From Oxytricha trifallax (lineage: Eukaryota; Ciliophora; Spirotrichea; Sporadotrichida; Oxytrichidae): DNA of 64,000 nucleotides. The notes under the pieces were generated by a model. It saw only the letters and a program-made list of their open reading frames with translations, had not been told where the DNA came from and searched no databases. The position numbers were made by a program, and so were the translations under genes. This document shows positions 40,398-51,222 of the stretch, piece after piece; the first letter of the stretch is position 1, and each line of letters starts with the position of its first letter. Where the stretch lies: NCBI GenBank assembly GCA_000711775.1, contig ARYC01002009.1:25927-89926 (forward strand), in the 5' to 3' direction.

Positions 40398-43300
40398 ATG
40401 ACTACTACAAATAAAAGCACAAAATTCAATGTGCCAAACCTGAATTACACATCTAATAACAACTATGAATCAGTTCAAGAAATTAATAATTACTAACAGC
40501 CATCTACATCCACTCATAGTTTCACCGAAAGAGACATGAAAATTATTGAATAAATTAACATTAGAAAGCAAAATAAACATAAAAGTTAATTGTCTATGGT
40601 TGAAAACACTAATTGCAATAATAAATAAGGGGGGGGGGGAAAATTATATAAATTTAGATTTTACCTATTTACTTAGAACTTTTTATTGGAAAATTTTATG
40701 ATTTTTAACATTAAATATCCCTTCTTTAATAATAAAATAGAAGTAATGAATAAATAGCTTCACCACAACTAATCTATAGTAGAAATAGGTTCAAATAAAA
40801 ATTAATAAAATGATAATAGTGTTGGGAGCTACTTAAACATACCATAGTATTTATCTAATTAAAAAACAACAATAGATTAATATAGTAACTCCAAGTTGGT
40901 TTAGAATAGCAATTTCACTAGCATCTCAAATATCAACAATATTACTATAGTCAATAATAGAATTTCTTACAAATTTTTTATTGAACTTTTGAAATATAAC
41001 TTCAAAGTTGTTGAAAGTTGACTAATTTTGATCATTAGTGAAACTTTATATATCATTAAAATTTATCAATATAGTAAGATTTGTGATTTCCATGTCAATA
41101 TGAGTAGTATATATAAATATTTCCCCAAAAAATGGTCACAACTTAGAGTTATTGTATTAGCTTGATGTTTCTTAATAATATTTTCCTTCTAAAGAAATCT
41201 TTTCAGAGTTTCTTCAAAAATATTTCTAAAATATATGGGTTAATTTATCAATCAATATTTATTGTAAAAAAAAGTTTAAAGCAAATGGATATTGAAATAT
41301 GAAAATTAAGATATAAAATATAATATTACGTATTTTGTCAGATATTATAAAGTAAATTGGAGGGAAATATTAAATTAGGATTTTGATATCTGCGGAATTA
41401 AGTATGCCATTTACTTAATTATATTTGGAAAAATAAAAAATCATAATTAAAAAGTAATTTATATTAATAAAATTAGCATCATTGAATTATGTCATGTTTA
41501 TTCTATAAAAATATTAAATGGAATAAAATGCTCAATGATTTGCAAAAATGTATATATTTCACCTCTGGATTTATTTAATTTTCTGCTTTTTATATTATAG
41601 TTTTAAATTATTTTAAAAGTATATTATATTCAAGTTCATTTGACACTAACGATTTTGCTTGTCTTTAATATAAAAATAGCTTAAAAATTATTTTTTATTA
41701 AATTTCCTAAATAAACTGAATTCTAGTAATATAAATATTATTATAATTAAGTAACTTATATACAATGACTTAAAATCGCCCAAAGCCGCTTGTTTCGATT
41801 GCAGATGAGCTCATGGATGATATTACTTTAAAAGGCAAGAATTATCAATGCTAATTGTGCTCTATCATTATCGGCTAAGACTAAGAAAGTGTAGAAAATC
41901 ACTTAAAAAGCAAGCAGCACTTCAATATGTAAACTACGATCGAAGAGCAACAAGCAAGTTAAGTCGAGAATCTTACTAAGATATCACTCAGTCTCGATCA
42001 ATCAAACAAAAGGTAAAAGAAGGCTTATAGGAAAATACAGGATGCCATAAGCATTTTAATCAAAAAGTAGTAAATCCCTAGTAAGAATACAGTTTAACCC
42101 TAAGATGGAAAGTATCTCATAACTTCGAAAGAGGAGGTCAAGGAAGAGGTTAAGACTGATGACTTTTAAAAGCAAAAAGACTCATTAAATAAGGGTGATA
42201 AAGCCTGGGAATATTATTGTAACAAACATTTCTCGTCTGAAAAGACAAGGACTTTATATATAACTCAAGTTAAAAGGTATTCAAAGTGGTTATTAACTCA
42301 GAATCAAGATAGGAATTTACCCAATGCAAACCAAGTGAATGAAGGATCTCTTGCTGCGTATATTAATAGCTGTTCAAGCAGAGCTATTAAGTCTATCTCA
42401 GTTGCAGCCTTAAAATCACGTTACAACGATTTTGGAGGTTAAAATTACAAATTTCCCTAGGTTAGAGAAAAACAAAAAGATGGGAAAGTAGAATTGACCT
42501 ATTTATATTATTAAACTGTTTTTTATAATAATTATGCATTGCTTTATTATTATTTGTTGATATTTTTTCTTAAATATCTCTAAATTTATTAATTTTTAGT
42601 CTTTCATAAAATTTAATAAATCATAATGCCAGAAAATATTTATGATAATTTAACTAAATATAGATTATTATAAAAGTAATATTTATTATTTTTATAAAAT
42701 GTCAAAAAATAAACAGCTATATAATTCATAAATTATCATTCATTTATACCACTTTTATTCCAATATTTTGCTTCCTTTTAAGTTAGCCACTGATTTTACC
42801 ATGTTCACTACTAAAATAATTAATTTTTATATATTTTATGTAACTAACATTTTTTATTGGTGTGGCAATTTCTGATAAGACAATTTGAATGAATCTAATA
42901 TTCTTAATTAAATTATTATAATTATATATTTTTGGTTAAATAAATTCAAAAATAATTAGAGCACTTCGCCAAAAAATGTTTATGTGCATATCATATTTGC
43001 ATACATATATACTAATGACTTTTATAATTGATTATTTCACTAAATTGTTGATTTCATAGACATAAATAGCTTTCTTTTATAGGTATAAAAGTATTGTTAA
43101 TAAAAATATTTATCATCCTATATTTATGTTGAATCTAAGCATATCATCTTTACATTGAAAGAAATTGACTAGCTTTTTAAGCTTTCATAGAAAAATACTA
43201 TAGTGCATGCTCTCGTGAGATTCTTATATGATGCAGCTGCTCCTATTATTGTAGGAATATAATTGATTTGTGAAATTAATAATATAATAAATTAAAATCG

Positions 43301-46300
43301 TGCCAGTTAACTTTTTGGAAACCGAGACAATATGGTACTTGTTCGATAGATAATTAAAAATAAGCTGGAATTTACTATTAGCGGTGCCCCTCTATCGCAC
43401 TCAAAACCCCAAAACCCCAAAACCCCTTAGTGAGGTTTATAAGTGCTTTGATTTGTAGGGTATAGTTGGGGTCTTATTGGGGTTAGTAGACAAAATGCAG
43501 GTTTTATATGAATTTAATGAATATTTAATGATTATTAGTGTGCTTAACTCAAACAAATTTTATCTGCTTGTCTTTGTGATACCTCTTGAATCTCGCTGTC
43601 TTTAGTTGTTCTGGAATGTCATCTAATGATTATCTTGGAAATGATGCAGCTTTTACTAAGACCATTTCAACTATCTTCTTAATTTTATCGCAGATTTCTT
43701 CTTATTTTATATGTTTAGCAGGCAAACTTATTGATTATTTCTCGTGCTTTGTACCAAAGTATGACATACTTCCCATATCGCTCTCTAATATAATAGCGGC
43801 AATTGCCCATACATCCCACTGAACTGAGTCATTAGTCCATTTCTCTCTTATTAGGAAGTATCCAGGAGTGCCAAGAACTTTTGCCAAAGTTACTATCTTT
43901 TATCTTAAGGCTCTATTGAAATCGTAACTACGACTTCTAAAGGGCAGAGGTTAAGGATAAAATTTTAAGGCTTCAAATCTCTATGAACATATCTAAGTTC
44001 ATGCAACTCCTTGACACCCTTAATCATATCTGTAAAAATATCATTTAAGTCATCAGGGTATCTATTATTATATAGATAGTCTCTTAAAGTCATTTCAAAT
44101 TTCTTGAGCCTTAGTGCGATGAAACCATACCTTAATATTACACCATTTAACTTAAGCAAGTTCTTTCAATCTCTTCTTTACGCCTCTCTAAGAATCATAT
44201 ATTCGTTAGCAAACTCATTTTAATACTGCTCATTTTTAATTAGATAGCTGAAAGGGTATACCTTGTATGCATACTCATCAACTACTATAAGCTTTGCCTT
44301 GTTAGGCACACTTATGTGCAAGTAATTTTAAATGCAGCTACTAAGTTCAATTGCATTTAATGCAGGAATACTCATTGCTTTCGCTTGGAAGCATGCTAAA
44401 ACAGTATGATCTGCAGGCTAGTTCATTGATTCAAAGCGACACTGTCTCTTGAGCTTCTCCTGTAGGTCTCTTTAAGACTCAAGAATTTTTGATTTTCTTT
44501 TAGCAGGTACAAGTTATTAAGTCTCCTAATCTTAAATCAAGAATTCGCTAAGATGATGTTTTTGCATATGCTTCTTAACCTTTGCTGAGTGAGTGTAAGA
44601 CTTCATGCATGTTGTGCATTGGTACCTTCCATCCACTTTGTCATGTTTAAAATAGATATTGGCCTTGCCAGAGTGCACCTCTTTAATGTGCCTCTATAGT
44701 GGGATTATTCCTTCAAACGATCAAACGATGGAACGCACTAAATTTTCATTTTTAAAAGCTATACTTTGTGATGAGAAGAAAGCCTTCAAAAACAATGAAA
44801 TAAAGTTGATAGAAATACTAAACTACCAAGAGATTTCAGTCACTAATCTCTACGATGATGCGATGAAAGATGAAGAGTTGGTAGTTTATCTTCCTACCAA
44901 GAAACAACTCTCTAACAAGCTTCCAGAAAGGAGCTTCTTCTTTGGTGTTCTTGGCACTTTAAGAGAGAGTTACCTCAGAGAAATCATTGAAGAAGCTCAC
45001 AAGAAACGCTATTCAATTTCTCCTGAAGATTAAAAGAAGCAAGGCATACTTATAAGCGAGACCTGGCTCGCAGAGCTTAAGAAGCATCCATTCCTTTCTA
45101 GTAAGCTTTGATTTATAACTCTTTAGGGAAACCTGGAACTGGTATATTTCTAATGAAAGAACATGCAAAGGTTCACAGAGAGAGAAAGTCTTAGACCATT
45201 CATGAAGTGAGCAAGAGACTTTATAAAGATGTTTAAAAGCCAGATGAAATGAACATTGATGCAGGAGCTGGTACAAAGAGAAGAAATATGGGCCCAAGCA
45301 AGCCATAAGAAGAGGAGAAGAAAGAGAAGCCAAACCCCTTTATGGGCCAATTTAATATGTGAATATATTCATTCGTTTAAATCTAAAACTTATTTATAAA
45401 CATTCATTCTTCCCTCTCTCGCACAAATTGTTGTCTTATCTACACTCACTCTCTTACAGCTGCTTTGAATCAAGTCTACTGTATCGATAGGCAAGTCATG
45501 CATAAGATGATATACCAACAGTTTCTTTTAATGAGTCTTGATTTAACTCCAGTAGAATTCTATTCCATTAAATTATGGGCTATAAGGAACGTTGTAAACA
45601 GGAGTTATGTTTAGGTCTTCATAAGCTTTCTTAGACTCCTTAGTCTTATGAACTGAAAGGTTATCAACAAACAGGATGATCTCTTGGTTGCTATACTTCT
45701 CTCTGAGCTTATGTAGGAACTCTATATACTACTCTCGCTTAATAGAGCGAGGATGAATAACATAACTTTCTAAGCCAGAGTCTTCACTAATACCTGCTAA
45801 AATTGCATGGGTTACAACCTTTACTTTCTAATCGTAGACTTCTATATTATCATACTTCTTATACCAAGACTTATTAATAAAGGTGTTGAAGGTAAACACA
45901 GCTTCATCAGCGTGTATGAACTTAATGTTATTTTCAATAGCCCTCTGCTTTTAATTATATATAAAGTTTAAATTATTACTATAAAATGGAACTGTAAAAT
46001 CAATCTCTCTCTTCTCTCTGTTGACAGTCTTGAATGTAATACCATTTCTTCTATCAATATTGGCTATAGTCTAAGGAGAGATACGCATATGAGGAAACTT
46101 ACGATGAAACATCACAGCTCGCTAGTCTAATGGAAAGTATGCCCAATACTTCAAAGTCTTCGAGTCGCAGAGGAAGTCAATATGAACCTGAGAGAACTTT
46201 TATTTTCTTGCAGGATGGGTTCAAAAACCAGAATTATAATGCTAAACAGCTAGCAAGCAGTGATACCTAACAGTTGAGGCACTCTTGCGAAATAACTTTT

Positions 46301-49300
46301 CTATAGCAGCATAATTTAGTATTGGTTTGGCTTAGTATATATTAATACTCGAACAATACCTAAGCTTAAGCAGTAAATCTAAATATTACTCATCATAAAT
46401 CGACCGTAAATTTTGCTAATTTCTATTTCTCATTTTCAATTTGACCTAATTTCTCTACTAACCCCAATAAGACCCCAACTATATCCTACAAATCAAAGCA
46501 CTTATAAACCTCATTAAGGGGTTTTATGGTTTTGACTCCTGAAGCGAGATAACTCGACTTTAATTTTGGCATTAAAATGAACTAAACAAATCACCCAAAA
46601 TTAAAGTCGAGTTATCTCGCTTCAGGAGTGCGATAGAGGGGTACCGCTAATAGTAAAGCCCAGCTAATTTTTAATTCTCTATCGAACAAGAACCATATTG
46701 TCTATGTTTCCAAAAAGTTAACTGCCACGATTTTAATTTATTATATTATTAATTAATTATTAATTTCACAAATCAAATATATTCCTACAATATTACTGCT
46801 ACAGGACTTAAAGTCAATTAATTTATTAAGTTTAAAACTATTACAGAAAAAGCTAGAAATCTTATGAATAATAATGTTATTGAGTTGCCTAATAAAGAAG
46901 GTAGTAGAGAAGTTTAGTTATCTTCAGAAACAGTTCAAGCAATTTTGAAGGTGATTGGTGATCGAGAAACTGGATTTGTATTTTAAAGGAAAAATGGATA
47001 ACAGAAAGATTCCCGTAATTTAGCTGAAAAAATCTCAGACTTTTTCAAGAAGCATAATAAAAAGGTTGTAAGTAAAGATTTCCGCATTACTCGCGCAGTT
47101 CATCTGTATAAATATGAAGGATTCAATCTTATGGATGTGTAGCAATATTTAGGTCATTCTTCAGTACTTTAAACTTAATTTTACATTAAAGAGTAATGCC
47201 AAAATAAAAAGTAATTAACAGAGAAAGTAATTCTAGAAGATAATCAATAGAAACAGTAATAACAGAACGCATCTGTAAAGATTGAACCAGATGAGATGAT
47301 TAAGGTTTAAAACGAAAATCCAAATGAAAAAGGAAACTCAAAAGGTTAGGGAAAGTATAGTAAGTCTTCGAAAAGATAGAAACTTTGATTTTTAATGAAT
47401 ATAACCTAGATTAAGAAATGATATTTTCTTCTCTTTAAGTATGATTATTTTTAAAAGTAAATTCTTAATTAATTTCCTATCTGCTTTTGTAAACTATATG
47501 AAAATTACATATCAAAATACCACATTAATTATTAATTAAAAGAAACTATTTCTATTTCGATTGCAAATCTAAAATAATAGCAATTTGACCACAAAGTTGA
47601 ATTCAGAAGTTAAAGTATTGAAATCTTCCTCTATCGGTATTTTTAATGATTAGCAAAGTGTATATAAGTCAAACTTGAACAACGATAGTGAAAGATCAAT
47701 ACTCAACAAATCATATATGAGCAGCAATAACTAGAGATAGACAGGGGTCTAAGGTGCTAAACATAATAGTAACCTATTCATCAAGTCTAAGTTTGATATC
47801 GTAAAGAATGCTATTAATAAAAAATATTCAAAAATTTAAAATACTGTAAATAATGAGATATTTACATATAATTTGTCTTAATGTAATTTTTAACGATAAT
47901 CTAGCTTAAAAGATTAACTCTAAATCAATAGTGATACTAAGCAAAGACAGAAACACAAACATATTCAATAACAACTTAGAAGACTTATCAAATCAAAACG
48001 AAGATTCGACCAGACCCTAAAACCCCAACATTGAAATCAAGAATTTAAACAGTTTCGCAAATACTCCCCACATATCCTCAAAGCTCTCTCAAAAACAACA
48101 ATAGAGAGATTAGTAAAATTCAGCTTAATCTCAGTTTCATAAATATCAGCAGTCTAAGCAGTCTTCTCCAAATGTAACTGACAAAATAAATAATAATAAA
48201 ACACCACTTAGAAGTCATTATAGATCACAAATAGAAACTTATTAGGATTATTAATCTAGTGAAAATGGTCGTACAAGCTCTACTAGTGCGCTATTCAATA
48301 GGTCATTAGCTAAAAATCTTCTTTTTATTATATAATAAAATTATACAATTCGTAGAATGTATAGAAATGTTTGAGTTTCTTTATTTATTAACATTAAAAG
48401 TTAAAATCGAGTGAATAAGAATTCTTCATTAGAACCGATGATTACTTCAAATTAATAAAAATCTTCAAATATACTAACAAACAAGCAGCAATTTAACTTC
48501 AAAGACGTCAACATATTCAATAATAAATATTCTTCAGCCAGTAAACATTAGTAAAATGAATCAGAAAATGGAGAGTCAAGAGGGACAGGTTAGTATTATT
48601 AATTGAATCTTAGTAAGAATAAAAGTAGTGGGTAGGCATATGGGAGTAGTAAGAAATATTATAATAATAAAAATGAATCTGGTCAGGGAGAGATCCTTAA
48701 CACTGAGCACAGTAAACATCAATCAATGTACTTTTTTAAAAATATCATATCTTTTCAATAATATTTTCGTTTAACTCATCAAGGAGAGAATTGATAAGTA
48801 ACATGGGCAGCCTAAATTTGAGAGGGAGGAAAAATCAATAGTTTTTGGATAAAATGAGCTCACCAGGTAAGAGAGGAAACTTTAAGTTTTATCATAATTT
48901 GTGATTAAATATTTCTTATATGTAGTTTAATATATTAATACAGCCAAGGTTTTTATTATATAAGTCTAGTAGAGGGAGATCGTTAATATAAAAAGCTGAT
49001 GATTTAACTGAACATGAGTAGACAGATGATAAAACTACTAAATAACAACAACATAGAGAAAGATTAGCTTTTAATTATAATATAAACAAGTGTAATTGTT
49101 TTAATTGTGTAAGTCTTATATTTTTATATAAAAAAGACTAGTAAATGTTTTGGAATTACTGTAACAAACAGCAACTTCATCTTATGCATAAAGAGATAAA
49201 AAGACTGTGGTATAAGTTTTGGATCACATTTGTCGTATTTCTCTAATCACTTCAGAAATTGAATTATATAAAAAGACTATGAACCTAAAAGCTTGATTAA

Positions 49301-51108
49301 TATATTTAAACAATCTTATGATTTTTTTCCTCTAAATGCAAATTTGTAACATATATAAGCATTTGTGCATCTTGCACCACCAAATAAAAATCCCAGAAAA
49401 GCAGTAGATTCTTTCAAAAAACTCAGAGATGCAGCTCAAGAAGACAAAGATTTCGATTGCAAAATGTTTGCATATTAGCAGATGGGAAAATGCTACCAAT
49501 TAATGAAGGAATATGCCAAAGCTATTTTATGCTTCAAAAAGCAGTTGTAATTGGCTTGGCACATCGAAAGTTTAGAGGGAGAGATGAATGCTTATGATAA
49601 TTTGGCAATTTAGTATTACTATGAGGGGGACCTAGAAAAGTCTAAATACTACAATGATAGAATGACAAGAGGGAAGGTGGAAGCCAGATTTTCAATAGTG
49701 AGGAAAATGTCTCAAAATCATGCCATTAAGAAATATAAAACAGGAGGGCACAGGCGCTTTGGACATGTAAAGAACATTGCATTGGGGATTAAGAAACTTC
49801 TAAGTGAGGGTGATAAGAGAAAAGATTTGAGTAAGTTAGAGGAAAGTTTTGCAAAAGCTGAGTTGTATGAGTTTTATATATTTCAATATCTTATTTTAAA
49901 AATCAAAGATGAGTTAAAGCCAATATATTTTAAATGTAAGCACGAATGATGAAAGGAAATATGTAGTAGAGAAAAGGACTGAGTTAACTTGCTCATTTGG
50001 CCTTAATGGGAAACTTAGACCGTGACGATAGAGACATAGATGAAAGAATGAATGCTCCAATTATGGTCTTGAGACAAGGAACCCCTATTTCTGATATATC
50101 TGGTAGAGACTTGCCCTCTCCAGCAGATATTTATATATGATAATTTCTCATCATTTTTTTTCTCTTTAAAATAATACTACTTTACAAAGCTATATTTATT
50201 TAACTTAATATCAAAGGAGAGAATAACGTCTTACTTCTGCCTTATTACCAGGAAGTAGAAAAGAAAGAAGGCGGTGGCTCAAGCATGTTGACGATGGGAT
50301 CAGACTTAAATTCTCTATCAAGCTCAAACATTAACCAAAATCAAAATACAAACCCTCATAGAAGATCTAAGTCTTCACTTTCAACCATAAAAGAAAGCAG
50401 TAGCATCAATATTGCGAGTATTGAGTAACTTCTATATGATTTCATATATTAATATCACCAAACTTTCTTATAAAACATCATTATAATTTGATAATAGACA
50501 GCAAACACTTCCAAGAAATAAACACGATAACGGTAAGGGAGGAAATTTAGGGTTCGACAACTACGGTTAGGACGACATAGACCTTAAATTACACCAAGAC
50601 ATCATAAAAGTTGAGATATCAAAGAGTACCAGGCGTGTTTTCAACCCAAATTCCAAGTATCTCCAACAGCTTAAATATGTAAGTGGGAATTAACTTGTTA
50701 ATCTAATTATTACCAATAGAAAGAAGAGCAGGATAATAAACTGGAGTAGTTGCAGTTAATGATGAGAGCGTAGAAGAAAGAACAAGCTAGACTCAGACAC
50801 TAAAATCATACTGCTCTGCTTAGTGACAAGGATAATGATGAAATTAGTGGTTACTATTGTTTAATTCAAAAATAAAGAAGAATTATAGAATAAAAATTTC
50901 ATTTGAGTATATTATAGCGCAATAACTGAATATGAAAGAAATTATATAGAAAGCTGAAATTAGGAGATGGGGTAAAGCCAAGGAAACAGTTAATTTACAA
51001 CATTTAAGTCCCAATAGAATTGGCAAGAAACAAAAATACTTTGATGATGTAAGTTTTATTAGCAGTACAGTTTCTCAATTTATCTAAGAATCTTTTAACT
51101 TACTTTGA
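40398..51108 (+). CDS. TPR-repeat protein with Asn/Ser-rich N-terminus, split by many IESs
   Basis: Starts MTTTNKSTKFNVPNLNYTSN at 40398. The N-terminal half is Asn/Ser/Gln-rich, spread over segments at 40398-40627, 40757-40960, 47581-47880, 47890-48330 and 48420-48900. TPR-like helices lie at 49370-49740 (KAVDSFKKLRDAAQE, MGKCYQLMKEYAKAILCFKK, AYDNLAIQYYYEGDLEKSKY). Further segments at 49960-50135, 50220-50430, 50500-50680 and 50720-51108 end ESFNLL at TGA 51106-51108. Two IESs are resolved by pointers, including a 6.6-kb one. It is probably a protein-interaction scaffold; no enzyme domain is seen. Confidence 0.75.
40628..40756. other. 129-bp IES with pointer AATAAATA and a G11 tract
   Basis: AATAAATA occurs at 40620-40627 and 40749-40756. 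Deleting 40628-40756 joins NTNCNNK to QLHHNQSIVEIG in frame. The IES contains a run of eleven G at 40629-40639, unusual in DNA this AT-rich. Confidence 0.75.
41765..47388 (+). CDS. tyrosine recombinase (integrase) with N-terminal zinc finger, interrupted
   Basis: ATG 41765 starts MTQNRPKPLVSIADELMDD. A U1-type C2H2 finger follows (YQCQLCSIII..ENHLKSKQHFNM). A helical core-binding domain is at 42215-42420 (RTLYITQVKRYSKWLLTQNQ). The catalytic part starts near 43145 (ALVRFLYDAAAP), is split by the palindromic element, and resumes at 46796. Its box reads FRITRAVHLYKYEG, YLGHSS and tyrosine QFYIK. The usual first arginine (TGLR) reads Lys (TGLKVNQF), which may reduce activity. A Gln/Lys-rich tail ends at TGA 47386-47388. 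A gap at 42510-43140 is unresolved. It uses TAA/TAG as Gln. It could be a crypton/DIRS-like mobile recombinase or a host gene; flanking recombination sites were not found. Confidence 0.8.
43549..44716 (-). pseudogene. TBE 57-kDa zinc-finger/kinase ORF, truncated and broken
   Basis: The minus strand enters at LQRHIKEVHSGK, so the N-terminus is missing. A C2H2 finger follows (CTTCMKSYTHSAKVKKH). The kinase-like half keeps HRDLKPQN and, in another frame, DFNRAL and LGTPGYF. An in-frame TGA near 44165 (after RRD) and a one-base frame change near 43930 break it. Ends at TGA 43551-43549. The active-site loop is better preserved here than in the copy at 20.9-22.5 kb. Confidence 0.85.
44728..45362 (+). 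CDS. TBE 22-kDa ORF
   Basis: Frame from ATG 44728: MERTKFSFLKAILCDE, then the conserved LPERSFFFGVLGTLRESYL. A tiny GT-AG intron (about 45100-45125) joins HPFLS to RKPGTGIFLMKEHAK, and the ORF ends PFMGQFNM at TGA 45360-45362. The intron position matches that of the homologous ORF at 19.8-20.4 kb. The true start may have been lost with the deletion near 44715. No lesion is seen downstream. The role of this protein in the TBE is unknown. Confidence 0.75.
45369..46433 (-). pseudogene. TBE 42-kDa DDE transposase with premature TGA
   Basis: From ATG 46433 to TGA 45371-45369 is 354 codons, the expected 42-kDa length. The catalytic residues lie in FIHADEAVFTF, ILFVDNLSVHKT and FNGIEFYWSQIKTH, as in IS630/Tc1/mariner-type DDE transposases. 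TBE transposases are known to act in Oxytricha genome rearrangement. In this copy a TGA interrupts the frame at 46223-46221 (after NSGF, before THPARK), probably a mutated Trp codon, so the copy should be inactive. Confidence 0.9.
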
Positions 51109-51222
51109 TAACAAAATCATATTATATAAACATTAATGATTGAGCAATTTATTCTTAAAACTAAAATATTAAATGAAGAAATAGAAAATATATTTAAAAA
51201 TACAAATCAATTTATTAAAAAA

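Larger units (their letters stand above)
43402..46534. mobile_element. TBE (telomere-bearing element) with C4A4 terminus, 3.1 kb
   Basis: The left end is CAAAACCCC repeated three times; the right end is a mutated equivalent (AAGGGGTTTTATGGTTTTG). Inverted repeats extend about 88 bp. ACT flanks both ends (43399-43401, 46535-46537), matching the 3-bp ANT duplication known for TBEs. All three TBE ORFs are present: kinase/zinc finger (-), 22-kDa (+), transposase (-). At 3.13 kb it is about 1 kb shorter than the family, probably through a deletion near 44715 that removes the starts of the 57- and 22-kDa ORFs. It sits in the left arm of a palindromic element. Confidence 0.95.
43249..46790. mobile_element. 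palindromic MITE-like element (about 406 bp without its TBE) in the recombinase gene
   Basis: The outer inverted repeat starts TTGTAGGAATATAATTGATT at 43249 and ends at 46790. TATTA flanks both sides (43244-43248, 46791-46795), a 5-bp target duplication. Removing the element and one copy joins AAAPI to TATGLKVNQF in frame. The arms meet near 46570-46595 around a loop of about 25 bp. The left arm is split at 43401 by the TBE; the right arm shows the uninterrupted version. No ORF of its own is present. Confidence 0.9.
40961..47580. other. 6.62-kb IES carrying a recombinase gene and nested transposons
   Basis: AATAATAG occurs at 40953-40960 and 47573-47580. Removing 40961-47580 joins NNITIVNN to SNLTTKLNSEV in the same frame, inside the Asn/Ser-rich part of the TPR gene. 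The IES contains a tyrosine-recombinase gene (41765-47388), which holds a palindromic element (43249-46790), which holds a TBE (43402-46534). The 8-bp pointer plus preserved frame makes the boundary credible. Confidence 0.82.

Noticed and set aside
43402-43430. C4A4 repeats as a real chromosome end
   Set aside because: They are internal, flanked by an ACT duplication and TBE ORFs; this is a transposon terminus.
45013-45350. Minus-strand ORFs over the TBE 22-kDa gene
   Set aside because: Antisense shadows; the plus strand has the conserved FFFGVLGTL motif shared with the other element.
18575-46433. TGA recoded as Trp
   Set aside because: Almost every intact gene in the window terminates at TGA, and the internal TGAs are confined to decayed TBE ORFs.
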